Assembly: GCF_022662475.1 (NCBI RefSeq)
Contig: NZ_JAKNQQ010000004.1
Location: 310,001-374,000 of the forward strand
Direction of reading: 5' to 3'
Source of the DNA: Sphingomonas sp. TREG-RG-20F-R18-01
GTDB taxonomy: Bacteria; Pseudomonadota; Alphaproteobacteria; Sphingomonadales; Sphingomonadaceae
DNA: 64,000 bases
Position 1 is the first letter of the stretch. The number at the start of each line of letters is the position of its first letter. The position numbers and the translations under genes were made by a program. Positions 46,842 through 55,617 of this stretch are shown one piece after another. The notes beneath the pieces are model-generated. The model was given only the letters and a program-made list of their open reading frames with translations. It was not told the origin of the DNA and made no database searches.

Positions 46842-46858
46842 AAGCGTATAGCGTCGGC

Positions 46859-47896
46859 ATGACGCAGACCTTCCTCCTCGATCCCGCGATGGCGTGGGCC
46901 GCGTTCGAAGCGCGGGATCGCCATAGCGACGGCCGCTTCGTCGGCGCGGTGAAGACCACCGGCATCTACTGCAAGCCGAGCTGCCCCGCGCGTCACCCGA
47001 AGCGTGAGCACGTCACCTTCTATCGCGATCCCGCCGAGGCGCGGGCCGCCGGCTATCGCGCGTGCCTGCGCTGCAAGCCCGACGAGGTCGGGCGCGACCG
47101 GATCGCGGTCGCGCGCGCGGTCGCGTTGCTCGAGGCGGCGGAGGACATGCTCGCGCTCGACGATCTCGCGGCGCAGGTCGGTTATGCGCCGCACCATTTC
47201 CATCGCCTGTTCAAGCGCGCGACCGGGGTGACCCCGGCGGCTTATGCGCGCGGTCTGCGGGCGCGGCGGGCGGCCTTGGCATTGACGGGAGACACGAGCG
47301 TGACCGAGGCGATCTACGAAGCGGGCTATTCGGCGCCGAGCCGCTTCTATGAGGATGGCGCGAAACGGCTGGGGATGAGCCCGAGCGCATGGAAACGCGG
47401 CGGGGCCGGGGTTACGATCCGCTGGACGATCGCGGACACCAGCCTCGGCGCGATGCTCGTCGCGGCGACCGACAAGGGCCTCTGTCGCGTGTCGTTCGAC
47501 GAGGACGAGACTGCGCTCCGCGCACGCTTTCCCGAGGCCGAGATCCTGCCTGGGGGCGCTGCGCTCGCGACGCTTGCCGCGCAAGTGGTCGCCAGCGTCG
47601 AATCCCCGGATCGCGACCAGGATCTGCCGCTCGACGTGCAGGGGACCGCATTTCAGGAAGCGATCTGGCAAGCGCTCCGCGCGATCCCGCTTGGCGAGAC
47701 GCGCAGCTATGCCGAATTGGCGGCGATGGTCGGCAATCCGGCAGCCGTGCGCGCGGCGGGGACCGCGTGCGGTGCGAATCCGGTCTCGATCGTGGTCCCA
47801 TGCCACCGTGTCCAGCGTGGCGATGGGACATTGGGCGGCTACGCCTACGGGATCGATCGGAAGGTGGTGCTGCGTAAGCGCGAGGGGGTACCTTAA
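46859..47896 (+). CDS. ada: Ada: methylated-DNA-repair methyltransferase and AraC-type activator
   Basis: A 345-residue full-length Ada. The N-terminal zinc knuckle has Cys38, Cys42, Cys69 and Cys72 (GIYCKPSCPAR, RACLRCKPD); Cys38 accepts methyl from phosphotriesters and turns the protein into an activator. An AraC-type HTH domain follows (LDDLAAQVGYAPHHFHRLFK). The C-terminal methyltransferase has the active-site IVVPCHRV and GTAFQEAIWQALRAIPLGET. It removes O6-methylguanine lesions directly. It is probably autoregulated from the gap upstream. alkB is not adjacent. Confidence 0.95.
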   Translation: MTQTFLLDPAMAWAAFEARDRHSDGRFVGAVKTTGIYCKPSCPARHPKREHVTFYRDPAEARAAGYRACLRCKPDEVGRDRIAVARAVALLEAAEDMLALDDLAAQVGYAPHHFHRLFKRATGVTPAAYARGLRARRAALALTGDTSVTEAIYEAGYSAPSRFYEDGAKRLGMSPSAWKRGGAGVTIRWTIADTSLGAMLVAATDKGLCRVSFDEDETALRARFPEAEILPGGAALATLAAQVVASVESPDRDQDLPLDVQGTAFQEAIWQALRAIPLGETRSYAELAAMVGNPAAVRAAGTACGANPVSIVVPCHRVQRGDGTLGGYAYGIDRKVVLRKREGVP

Positions 47897-48021
47897 GGGC
47901 CGCCTGGATTTTGGAAAGCGAAGAGGGGGCACCACACTCCGGCGCTGACAAGGCAGGCGCCCCCCGCCATTGTCTCCCGCGCAAACCACGCTAGCCTCCC
48001 CTTTCACAGGGGGAACCGCCA

Positions 48022-48909
48022 ATGCTGCCGACCGAACCGAATACACCGCCCCACAGCCGTGTCTGGCGTTTCCTGCATTTTCCGCTGGTCCTGTTGTTCG
48101 TCGGCTTCGTCTTCGTGTTCGGCGGGCAGGTCGTCGCCAGCATGTTCGCCAAGCAGTGGCCGCCGCTCAAGGGCTCGCCGATCAGCGTGCTTCAGGCGGT
48201 AGCCTTTGCCGCCCTGATCGCAGGCAGCTACGTCGCCTTCGTCCGGCTGATCGAGCGGCGGCCCGTCTATGAGTTCGCCGCAGCCGGCTGGGTGCGCGAA
48301 CTGGTGGCGGGGCTTGCGGGCGGAACACTGCTGTTCAGCCTGGTAATCGGGATCATCGCGGCGCTGGGCGGGTATCGCGTGGTCGGGACCGGGGCGGTCT
48401 CGTCGCTCTATGCCGCCGCCGCGCTGGCGATCCTGTCGGGCGTTGTCGAGGAAATCGTTCTGCGCGGGCTGTTCTTTCGGTTGCTCGAGCGTCTGCTCGG
48501 CAGCTGGATCGCGCTCGCCCTGTCGGCAGCGCTGTTCGGCGCGCTGCATCTCGGCAATCCCAATGCGACGATGTCCGCCGCGGTGGCGATCGCGCTGGAG
48601 GCGGGAGTGATGCTTGCGGCGCTGTACATGCTGACCCGGCGTTTGTGGGCGGCGATCGGGATGCATGCGGCGTGGAATTTCGCGCAGGGCGGAATCTATG
48701 GGATCGCCGTATCGGGCTTCAGGCAGACCGGGTTGCTACGCCCCGCCATCCAGGGACCGAACTGGCTCACCGGCGGCAGCTTCGGTGCGGAAGCGTCGGT
48801 CCCCGCCGTGATGGTCAACCTGGTCTTCGGGGTTATGCTGCTGGTTCTGGCGCACCGGCGCGGACTGTTCGTCGATCCGGTGTGGGTGCGTCGTCGTTCA
48901 GCCGCCTGA
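48022..48909 (+). CDS. CPBP-family intramembrane metalloprotease
   Basis: A 295-residue polytopic protein of about seven to eight helices. The Abi/CPBP motifs are GVVEEIVLRGLFFRLLER near residues 153-170 (EExxxR), FGALHLGNPN (His), and HAAWNFAQGGIYG (HxxxN). Such proteins are Rce1-like membrane proteases with unknown targets in most bacteria. GGGGGAACC just upstream serves the ATG. Its last 12 bases overlap the 3' end of the convergent protease gene. Confidence 0.9.
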   Translation: MLPTEPNTPPHSRVWRFLHFPLVLLFVGFVFVFGGQVVASMFAKQWPPLKGSPISVLQAVAFAALIAGSYVAFVRLIERRPVYEFAAAGWVRELVAGLAGGTLLFSLVIGIIAALGGYRVVGTGAVSSLYAAAALAILSGVVEEIVLRGLFFRLLERLLGSWIALALSAALFGALHLGNPNATMSAAVAIALEAGVMLAALYMLTRRLWAAIGMHAAWNFAQGGIYGIAVSGFRQTGLLRPAIQGPNWLTGGSFGAEASVPAVMVNLVFGVMLLVLAHRRGLFVDPVWVRRRSAA

Positions 48910-50442
48910 CGGGTCGGCGGGGGAGCAGGTGTACACGATCTTCTCATTGGGTTGTGGCGGCAGCGCGGTGCGGATCGCCGCCTGCTGCGTGGCAAGGTTC
49001 GCACGCCCCGCCTCGTCGGGCGTGCACGCCTTCAGCGTTACCTGCGACCGGATCTTGCGTACCGAATCCATTTGGCTTGCCGACAGGAAATACCGACGAG
49101 TCACATATTGGCGGGTCGCGGGGTCGAACTGCATGACGGAAACCGTCTGTTCTTTTCCGGGAACGAGGATGCGATCCCACTTACTGCCGTTCTCGGCATA
49201 TTGCGTCCGGCCGTTCATGCAGCCGGATTGGCCCCAGTCGATCGCGACGTCGCTGGTTTGCGAGGATATCACGCGGCTCCGCTCGGGAACGAACCGGCAT
49301 ACCATCTTGCCCAGCGCCGCCGTCGAGGAGACAGCGGTCGAGGACGGCACGGGCGCGGGCGTGGCGACACCCTTGGGCAGCATCGTCTCGCCGCTGGGGC
49401 GCAACACGAACAGCACGACCGCGCCGACCATCAGCATTCCGCCGCCCGCCCAGCCCCAGATCGCGCCACGACGTCGACGCTGCAGCTCGAGCAGCGTCCC
49501 GCCACCGATCCCCATGGCGCCCAGCACCAGCATCAGCGTGGCAATCGCCATGACGTTTTCGCGGTGGCGGTCTGCGGCAATACGCGCGCTGGACAGCGCG
49601 CTTTGCTGGTCGCTCGCTGCCCGGGCGGCGGCCTCGCGGCGGTTCGCCTCGGCAAGGCTCAGGGCCTGCGCATCGGCATCGCGATCGGCCTTGTCGACAT
49701 CGGCGATGCTCGTGCACGGCGTCCCTACGGCGGCATAGGGCTGTTTCGCGCGCGCGAGGAAGGCCGCGAGTTCGCTGTCGGCAATGGCGAAGCCGAAGCT
49801 CGTGTCGCCGTCCTCGGCCTTCGTGATCGCCGAATTGACCCCGATCACGCGCCCGCACGGGTCGAGCAGCGGACCGCCCGAATTGCCGCGCGCGATCCCT
49901 GCGGTGTGGAGCATCACGTCGGTTCCCGACATCTGCCGCCGCCCCGAGAACACGCCTTCCGATCGGATCGGGGAAAGCGGATGGATATAGTCCGCCGCGG
50001 ATCGCGCGGTGGCCAGATCGACGTTGCCCGGATAGCCGAGCGCCGTGACGTTACTCCCCTCGTCGACCGGGCCGCTGTAAAGCGCGACCGTCGGCAGGCG
50101 CGCGCCGGTAAATTCGATCAGCGCAAGATCGTGCACGGTGTCGATCGCGATGACCTTGCCTTCATAGCCCTTGGTACCTTCCGACGGCACCACGCCAATG
50201 ACGACATTCCCCGGGTACCGCGACGCCAGCTCGACGACATGCGCGTTGGTGACGATCCGGTTGGACGCCACGGCAAAGCCGCTCCCATGCCCGAAGCCGA
50301 CGACTTCATCATCGACGATCGCGATCGTCACGACGCGCACCACGCTGCGCGCCGTGGCCGAGATGTCGTCGGCGCGGGCGGGTTGCGGGAAGAAACCAAG
50401 ACCGGCCAGGATCAGGAGAGCAGCCAGAACAAGCGTCCGCAT
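48898..50442 (-). CDS. Membrane-tethered trypsin-like serine protease
   Basis: A 514-residue protein from MRTLVLAALLILAGLG (signal peptide, cleaved after ARA). The protease domain has His in VTNAHVVELASR, Asp in VHDLALIEF and Ser in GIARGNSGGPLLDP, a DegP/S1C-type triad, but no PDZ domain follows. Instead an Ala/Arg/Glu-rich, probably coiled-coil segment leads to two membrane helices (IATLMLVLGAMGIGGGTLL, then GWAGGGMLMVGAVVLFVL) and a C-terminal domain of about 160 residues with several Cys. Topology suggests both soluble domains on one face. The function of the C-terminal part is unknown. Confidence 0.85.
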   Translation of the reverse strand: MRTLVLAALLILAGLGFFPQPARADDISATARSVVRVVTIAIVDDEVVGFGHGSGFAVASNRIVTNAHVVELASRYPGNVVIGVVPSEGTKGYEGKVIAIDTVHDLALIEFTGARLPTVALYSGPVDEGSNVTALGYPGNVDLATARSAADYIHPLSPIRSEGVFSGRRQMSGTDVMLHTAGIARGNSGGPLLDPCGRVIGVNSAITKAEDGDTSFGFAIADSELAAFLARAKQPYAAVGTPCTSIADVDKADRDADAQALSLAEANRREAAARAASDQQSALSSARIAADRHRENVMAIATLMLVLGAMGIGGGTLLELQRRRRGAIWGWAGGGMLMVGAVVLFVLRPSGETMLPKGVATPAPVPSSTAVSSTAALGKMVCRFVPERSRVISSQTSDVAIDWGQSGCMNGRTQYAENGSKWDRILVPGKEQTVSVMQFDPATRQYVTRRYFLSASQMDSVRKIRSQVTLKACTPDEAGRANLATQQAAIRTALPPQPNEKIVYTCSPADPSGG

Positions 50443-50641
50443 GGTCCGCGGGGTCCCCGTCGTCGCGACGCGCGAAGACGTCAGGGCGGCGGTCGGGCTG
50501 AGGATCGGTAAAAAAGCCATACTGTCGATTCTGACAGGAAGCGTCGCTGCGGGACAGCGGGAATGTGCGGCGCGGCGGTCGCATCGAAGGCCTGGTGCCA
50601 GAACGGTGTGTCACCACGACGGATCGAACGGTCGCCGCCTG

Positions 50642-51721
50642 CTACTTCAGCGCGCCCGGATCCACGACGACATGCTTTATCCGAGTCCGGTTGTAAGTGT
50701 AGGTGATGTGGACCAGCCCGTCGCGCGACTGGATGACCGCGGGATAGGCGTACCCGTCCGGCATCGGTCGCGTCTCCAGCGACAGCGCCGGATGCCACTG
50801 TACGCCATCGTCTGAAAGCGCGATGTTGAGTGGCCAGCGCGGGCCATCTCCCGGCCGGTCCGGCCAGTGCGCGCTATGATTGTAGACGAGCAGCTGACGA
50901 CCGTCGCGCAGCGTCACGGCATCCGTCCCCGCGTTGGGATTGGGCAGGTCGATGGCCGCGAGCGGTGTCCAGCTCCGGCCATCGTCGCGTGACCAGCTCA
51001 TCGCGAGCGCGCCCTGCCGCGTCCGGGCAATGAGCTCCAGCCGCTTGTCCTGGAACGTCAGCACGCTTGGCTGGATCGCCTCGATCCCCATGGGCGAGGG
51101 AATGGGCGGTTCGATCTGCCAGGTCCGGCCGTGATCGGTCGATCGCTCCATTCGGATGAACCAGCGATTCTGTTCCGCCGTGCCCGCCTCACGGCTCGAC
51201 GGCGCCAGCCACGCGCGCCCCGGCGTGACGACCGGCTTGTTCTTAATCGGACCCAGCACGCCATCCGGCAGGGCGCGCGGCGCACTCCAGTGCCGGCCGT
51301 TGTCGCGCGACACGATCACCATGCCATGCCACGTGCGGGGACTGGCGCCGACCTTGTAGAACAGCCGCAATGGTTCTCCCGCGGGTTGAAACAGCACCGG
51401 GTTCCAGGTCGGATAGCGGACGCCGTCGCGCGTGCGCCCGTCGGCCACGGCAACCGGCTTGTCCCATCCGGCCGGCCCCCGGCGCGCAAACCAGATAGTG
51501 ACGTCCGGACGACTTTCCCCGCTGCCCCCGAACCACGCCGCCGCCAGCGTTCCGTCGGTCAGCTGGATGATCGTCGAAGCATGCGCCTGGGGGTAGGGCG
51601 GCGCCGCATCGACGAACTCCGACACTAGGATCGGGGAAGCAACCGAGGGCGTCGCCCCGACCGCCAGCACGATGCTCCAACCGGCAAACCATCTCAGGAG
51701 CGGGCGCGTGGGACTGGTCAT
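50642..51721 (-). CDS. Exported sialidase/BNR-repeat family protein
   Basis: A 359-residue exported protein. A signal peptide (LLRWFAGWSIVLAVGATPSV) is followed by a six-bladed propeller with Asp-box repeats: SRDNGRHWSAP, STDHGRTWQ and SRDDGRSWTPL. It belongs to the exo-sialidase-like group (BNR_2). Classic Arg-triad residues may be present but cannot be assigned with certainty. It probably cleaves a terminal sugar from a glycan in the periplasm. The 199 bases between it and the protease gene upstream show no gene. Confidence 0.82.
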   Translation of the reverse strand: MTSPTRPLLRWFAGWSIVLAVGATPSVASPILVSEFVDAAPPYPQAHASTIIQLTDGTLAAAWFGGSGESRPDVTIWFARRGPAGWDKPVAVADGRTRDGVRYPTWNPVLFQPAGEPLRLFYKVGASPRTWHGMVIVSRDNGRHWSAPRALPDGVLGPIKNKPVVTPGRAWLAPSSREAGTAEQNRWFIRMERSTDHGRTWQIEPPIPSPMGIEAIQPSVLTFQDKRLELIARTRQGALAMSWSRDDGRSWTPLAAIDLPNPNAGTDAVTLRDGRQLLVYNHSAHWPDRPGDGPRWPLNIALSDDGVQWHPALSLETRPMPDGYAYPAVIQSRDGLVHITYTYNRTRIKHVVVDPGALK

Positions 51722-51802
51722 GTGCCGGCAATGGCAGGGACGCCGTCGTCGGACAACCGTAGCAAGACGCAGGCTAAGCTTGGCTGATGACGGGTCGGCA
51801 TT

Positions 51803-51819
51803 TTGCGACTTGCTCGCAA
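51803..51819. promoter_or_regulatory. Iron-box-like inverted repeat 1
   Basis: TTGCGA (51803-51808) and TCGCAA (51814-51819) form a perfect inverted repeat with a five-base spacer, 57 bases before the PepSY gene. The half-site matches that of the second box at 51840. A Fur-type iron regulator is a plausible binder. Confidence 0.5.
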
Positions 51820-51839
51820 CAAGCGTCTCGGCTAGTTGC

Positions 51840-51854
51840 TGCGAATGCGTCGCA
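51840..51854. promoter_or_regulatory. Iron-box-like inverted repeat 2
   Basis: TGCGAATGCGTCGCA is a near-palindrome with TGCGA/TCGCA half-sites. It agrees at 13 of 15 positions with a TGCGAATGATTCGCA form of the Fur box remembered from the literature. It ends 22 bases before the ATG at 51877 and could overlap the promoter. Confidence 0.5.
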
Positions 51855-51876
51855 ATAAAAATAACGGACTGCCGCG

Positions 51877-53061
51877 ATGACGCGCGGTATGGTCCGCTTC
51901 TGGGTTCAGCTGCACAAATGGAGCAGCCTGGCCTGCACGCTGTTTTTGCTGATGCTGTGCCTCACCGGGCTGCCGTTGATTTTCCATGACGAGATCGATG
52001 CCCTGGGTGGGGATCCTGCGATGTCGGTCACCGGCATTGCCGCGTCCCGCGACTCGCCGGAGCTGCGACCGCTCGACGCGATGCTTGCAAAAGCGCTGGC
52101 GAAGCGACCGGGGGAAATCCCGCTCTACATGGCCTTCGATAGCGACCGGCCATTGATGACCGTGACCACGGGCGCGCGACCCGATGTTCCCGCCAGCGGG
52201 ATGAAGATCCAGAACCTCAATCGGTTGACCGGTGACGTTCTGGAAGACGGCAATGGCGGTCCGGGGCATGCGATGACCGAATTTCTGCTGCAACTCCACA
52301 CCGACATGTTCCTTGGCCTGCCGGGCGAGCTGTTCCTCGGCGTGATGGGCCTGGTCTTCGTGATCGCCGTCGTTTCGGGGATCGTGCTTTATGCGCCGTT
52401 CATGCGCAAACTCGACTTCGGGACGTTGCGTACTACGCGGAGTCGCCGCCTCAAGTGGCTGGATTACCATAATCTCGTTGGTATCGTTGCGCTGGCATGG
52501 ATGGTCGTCGTCGGACTGACCGGAGTGATCAACGCCTTCGTCACGCCGATCACCAAGCTTTGGCAGGCCAACGAGCTGGCGGAAATGACGCGAGCCTATG
52601 CGGGACGTCCGCCGCTGCCACCATCGCGCTATGGCTCGCTCGACGTCGCAATGGCTGCGGCGCGTCGCGCCATTCCGGGTATGAACCCGCAATTCATCGC
52701 CTTCCCGGGCGGGGCGTTCAGCAGCGGGCATCATTATGCCGTGTTTTTCCAGGGCGCGACGCCGCTGACGGAAAACTTGCTGACCACCGCGCTGGTCGAT
52801 GCGGAAACCGGGCAGCTTACCGACGCGCGACCGATGCCGTGGTATTTCAAGGCTCTGTCATTGTCGCGTCCGCTGCACTTCGGGGATTATGGCGGGCTGC
52901 CGCTCAAGCTGCTTTGGGCGATGCTCGATCTGTTCACCATCGTTGTTCTCGGATCCGGCCTCTATCTCTGGCTCGGTCGTGGCCCTGAGACAGGGCCTCG
53001 CTCCGCCGGTCGGCGTGCCGGCGGCAGGGCGCGCATCCGCCTTCCCGAGAACGTCGCATGA
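51877..53061 (+). CDS. PepSY-associated membrane protein (putative siderophore-iron reductase)
   Basis: A 394-residue inner-membrane protein of the PepSY_TM family. The first helix begins with FWVQLHKWSSLACTLFLLML, the middle pair includes LLQLHTDMFLGLPGELFLGV and LDYHNLVGIVALAWMVVVGL, and a last helix LDLFTIVVLGSGLYLWL precedes a basic tail. Several conserved His sit near membrane borders, and relatives are encoded with siderophore receptors, where they are thought to reduce ferric siderophore in the periplasm. Stop and next start overlap (ATGA). Two operator-like repeats precede it. Confidence 0.87.
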   Translation: MTRGMVRFWVQLHKWSSLACTLFLLMLCLTGLPLIFHDEIDALGGDPAMSVTGIAASRDSPELRPLDAMLAKALAKRPGEIPLYMAFDSDRPLMTVTTGARPDVPASGMKIQNLNRLTGDVLEDGNGGPGHAMTEFLLQLHTDMFLGLPGELFLGVMGLVFVIAVVSGIVLYAPFMRKLDFGTLRTTRSRRLKWLDYHNLVGIVALAWMVVVGLTGVINAFVTPITKLWQANELAEMTRAYAGRPPLPPSRYGSLDVAMAAARRAIPGMNPQFIAFPGGAFSSGHHYAVFFQGATPLTENLLTTALVDAETGQLTDARPMPWYFKALSLSRPLHFGDYGGLPLKLLWAMLDLFTIVVLGSGLYLWLGRGPETGPRSAGRRAGGRARIRLPENVA

Positions 53062-53225
53062 TTCTTCGGTCGACCTTCGCGCTGCCGACCCTGATCGCGC
53101 TGGGCACGGTGGCCGGCCTGATCGCCGCGCTGACCGGCAGCGGCTGGCGGGACGCTGCCGCATGGATCGGGCTCGGCATTCCCGTCGCCTCGGTCGGCTG
53201 GGCAATGGCCGCGCGTCGCCGCTGA
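53058..53225 (+). CDS. Small two-helix membrane protein of the iron-uptake operon
   Basis: A 55-residue frame whose ATG overlaps the PepSY gene stop by four bases. Two hydrophobic helices, LPTLIALGTVAGLIAALT and AAAWIGLGIPVASVGWAMAA, are joined by GSGWRD and end in ARRR. The coupling and topology make it a real gene. I do not know a function, but its place between PepSY and TonB-receptor genes suggests a part in the same uptake system. Confidence 0.72.
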   Translation: MILRSTFALPTLIALGTVAGLIAALTGSGWRDAAAWIGLGIPVASVGWAMAARRR

Positions 53226-53285
53226 TCAACGCTGCATCTTCCAGAGGCGGGCAAAGACCCGCTGGTTCCAAAAGGGATTGATACC

Positions 53286-55454
53286 GTGACCTTGCTGTTC
53301 CCCCGCACCGCCTCGGCGGTCGCGCTTGCCGCTGCCGTGCTTGCCGCCCCCGCCGTTGCCCAGGATCGCACAGACGCAACGCCCGACGACTCCTCGGCCG
53401 ACATCGTCGTCACGGCGCAGCGCCAGAACCGCACCGAAGTGTCGCGCGAAGGGGCGGTCGGCGTGCTGGGGAACAAGGTGGCGGCGGACGTGCCGTTCAG
53501 CATCAAGAGCTACAATGCCGCGCTGATCCTCAACCAGCAGCCGCAGACGCTCGGGCAGGTGCTCGAGAACGATCCGTCGGTGCGGACGACGTACGGCTTC
53601 GGCAATGCCGCCGAGCAGTTCGTGATCCGCGGTTTCACGCTGTTCGGCGACGATATCGGGTTCAACGGGCTGTACGGCCTGACCCCGCGCCAGCTCGTCG
53701 CGCCCGAACTGTACGAACAGGTTCAGGTCCTCAACGGCGCGAGTGCGTTCCTCAATGGTGCGGCCCCCGGCGGATCGGGGATCGGCGGGAGCGTCAACCT
53801 CGTCTCCAAGCGCGCGGGCAACACACCACTCACGCGACTGAGCGCGACCTATAGCGGCGACCGGCATTTCGGCGGCAGCTTCGACGTCGGCCGGCGCTTC
53901 GGCAGCGGCGGCGAGATCGGGGTGCGGATCAACGGCGCATATCGCGCGGGCGACGTCGCGATCGACGACGAGTTCCGCCGTAGTGCGGTGATCGGCGCTG
54001 GCCTCGACTATCGCGGCGAGCGGCTGCGGCTGTCGCTCGATCTCGCGTATCAGCGGGTGCAGGTCCGCGACCTGCGCCCCAAGGTGACGATCGCCAGCGC
54101 GACGATCCCGCGCTTGCCCGAGTCCACCGCCAATTACGGGCAGAAGTTCGCCTACACCACGCTGCGCGACATCTTCGGATCGGGGCGGATCGAATATGAC
54201 GTCACCGATAACGCGATGCTCTACGCCGCCGCGGGCGCGCGCGACGGGAGCGAGCAGGGGATCTACAGCGGGATCACCGTCACCAACGCGGTGACGGGCG
54301 CGGCGAGCGGGACCGCTTTGTATGTCCCGCGCACCGACAATAACGAGACTGCGCAGGCCGGGATCCGCGTCAAGCTTGCCGCTGGCGGCGTGACGCAGGA
54401 GATCAATCTCGGCGGGTCGATGATCTGGCAGGTCAATCGCAACGCCTATGACTTCCGCTACGGGGCGAGCTTCGACGGGTTCGCGACCAACCTCTACGAT
54501 ACGCGGCAGGTCGCGCTGCCCGCGTCGTTACTGGTCGGCGGCAATCTGGCGGACCCGTTTCCGGTCTCGCGGACTCGGCTGGGGAGCGCGTTCGCGTCGG
54601 ACACGATCGGGGTGCTCGCCGACCGCGTGTTGCTGACCGCCGGGCTTAGGCTTCAGACGATCAACCAGCGCAGCTATTCTTACACCGACGGATCGCTGAG
54701 CGGCACCTATGACGAGAGCGCGGTGACGCCGGTCGTCGGGCTGGTGATCAAGCCGGTTGCTGGGCTGTCGCTGTTCGCGAACCGGATCGAAGGGCTCGCG
54801 GCAGGGCCGGTCGCGCCGGCGGGGACGCTCAATGCTGGCGAGATCTTTGCGCCGTACACATCAACCCAATATGAGGTCGGCGGGAAGCTCGGGCTCGGAC
54901 GGGTCAATGCGAGCATTGCGGTGTTCCAGACCGAGCGGCCGAGTGCGTACAGCATCGCCGTCACGCCAACGACGTTCCGCTACGGGGTGTTCGGCAAGCA
55001 GCGCAATCGCGGGATCGAACTGAGCGTCGATGGCGAACTCACGCGTGGCCTGCGGGTGATCGCGGGCGGGTCGGTCAACGACGCCAAGCTCCGCAACACC
55101 GCTGGCGGCGCGAACGACGGCAATACCGCGGTCGGCGTGCCGGACTATCTGATCAACGGGAATGTCGAGTGGGATACGCCGTTCCTGCGCGGGGTGACGC
55201 TGACCGGGCGGGTGGTCAATACCGGCAAGCAGCAGGTGAATGCGGCGAACAGCCTGTCGATCCCGTCGTGGACCCGGGTCGATCTGGGCGCGCGCTATGT
55301 CGCGGTCTTGGCGGACCGGCCAGTGACGTTCCGCCTGGGCGTCGATAACGTCGCGGACCGACGCTATTGGGCGTCGTCGTTCGACTCGTTCGGGGCGGCG
55401 TTGTTGCAGGGGGCACCGCGGACGGTGAAAGTGTCGGCTTCGGTGGATCTGTAG
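53286..55454 (+). CDS. TonB-dependent siderophore receptor
   Basis: A 722-residue outer-membrane receptor starting at a GTG (53286). The signal peptide is PRTASAVALAAAVLAAPAVA, and a TonB box-like DIVVTAQR follows near residues 39-46. The plug reads GQVLENDPSVRTTYGFGNAA, then FVIRGF and GGSVNLVSKRAGN, typical of ferri-siderophore receptors (FhuA/FpvA-like). The rest is a 22-strand barrel, ending in KVSASVDL rather than the usual aromatic residue. No STN signalling domain precedes the plug. It is the third gene of the operon; the ligand is unknown. Confidence 0.93.
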   Translation: MTLLFPRTASAVALAAAVLAAPAVAQDRTDATPDDSSADIVVTAQRQNRTEVSREGAVGVLGNKVAADVPFSIKSYNAALILNQQPQTLGQVLENDPSVRTTYGFGNAAEQFVIRGFTLFGDDIGFNGLYGLTPRQLVAPELYEQVQVLNGASAFLNGAAPGGSGIGGSVNLVSKRAGNTPLTRLSATYSGDRHFGGSFDVGRRFGSGGEIGVRINGAYRAGDVAIDDEFRRSAVIGAGLDYRGERLRLSLDLAYQRVQVRDLRPKVTIASATIPRLPESTANYGQKFAYTTLRDIFGSGRIEYDVTDNAMLYAAAGARDGSEQGIYSGITVTNAVTGAASGTALYVPRTDNNETAQAGIRVKLAAGGVTQEINLGGSMIWQVNRNAYDFRYGASFDGFATNLYDTRQVALPASLLVGGNLADPFPVSRTRLGSAFASDTIGVLADRVLLTAGLRLQTINQRSYSYTDGSLSGTYDESAVTPVVGLVIKPVAGLSLFANRIEGLAAGPVAPAGTLNAGEIFAPYTSTQYEVGGKLGLGRVNASIAVFQTERPSAYSIAVTPTTFRYGVFGKQRNRGIELSVDGELTRGLRVIAGGSVNDAKLRNTAGGANDGNTAVGVPDYLINGNVEWDTPFLRGVTLTGRVVNTGKQQVNAANSLSIPSWTRVDLGARYVAVLADRPVTFRLGVDNVADRRYWASSFDSFGAALLQGAPRTVKVSASVDL

Positions 55455-55493
55455 CGATACCATTGCTCGGCTGGATCGGGCTAAAACCGATGG

Positions 55494-55604
55494 CGCTTCC
55501 CCGGCGAAGGCCGGGGCCCAGTAGTGATGACCGATGAAACATCGCGCAGTCGCCCGCCTTCCGGCGTCTCGCTACTGGGCCCCGGCCTTCGCCGGGGAAG
55601 CGCT
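55494..55604. repeat. Palindromic intergenic repeat, family A
   Basis: Left arm GCGCTTCCCCGGCGAAGGCC with GGGGCCCAGTAG at 55494-55524 and the inverted right arm at 55571-55604, separated by 46 bases. It lies between the convergent TonB receptor and priA genes and its arms are nearly identical to the copy at 8145. Confidence 0.87.
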
Positions 55605-55617
55605 TGGCGGGTAGCCG

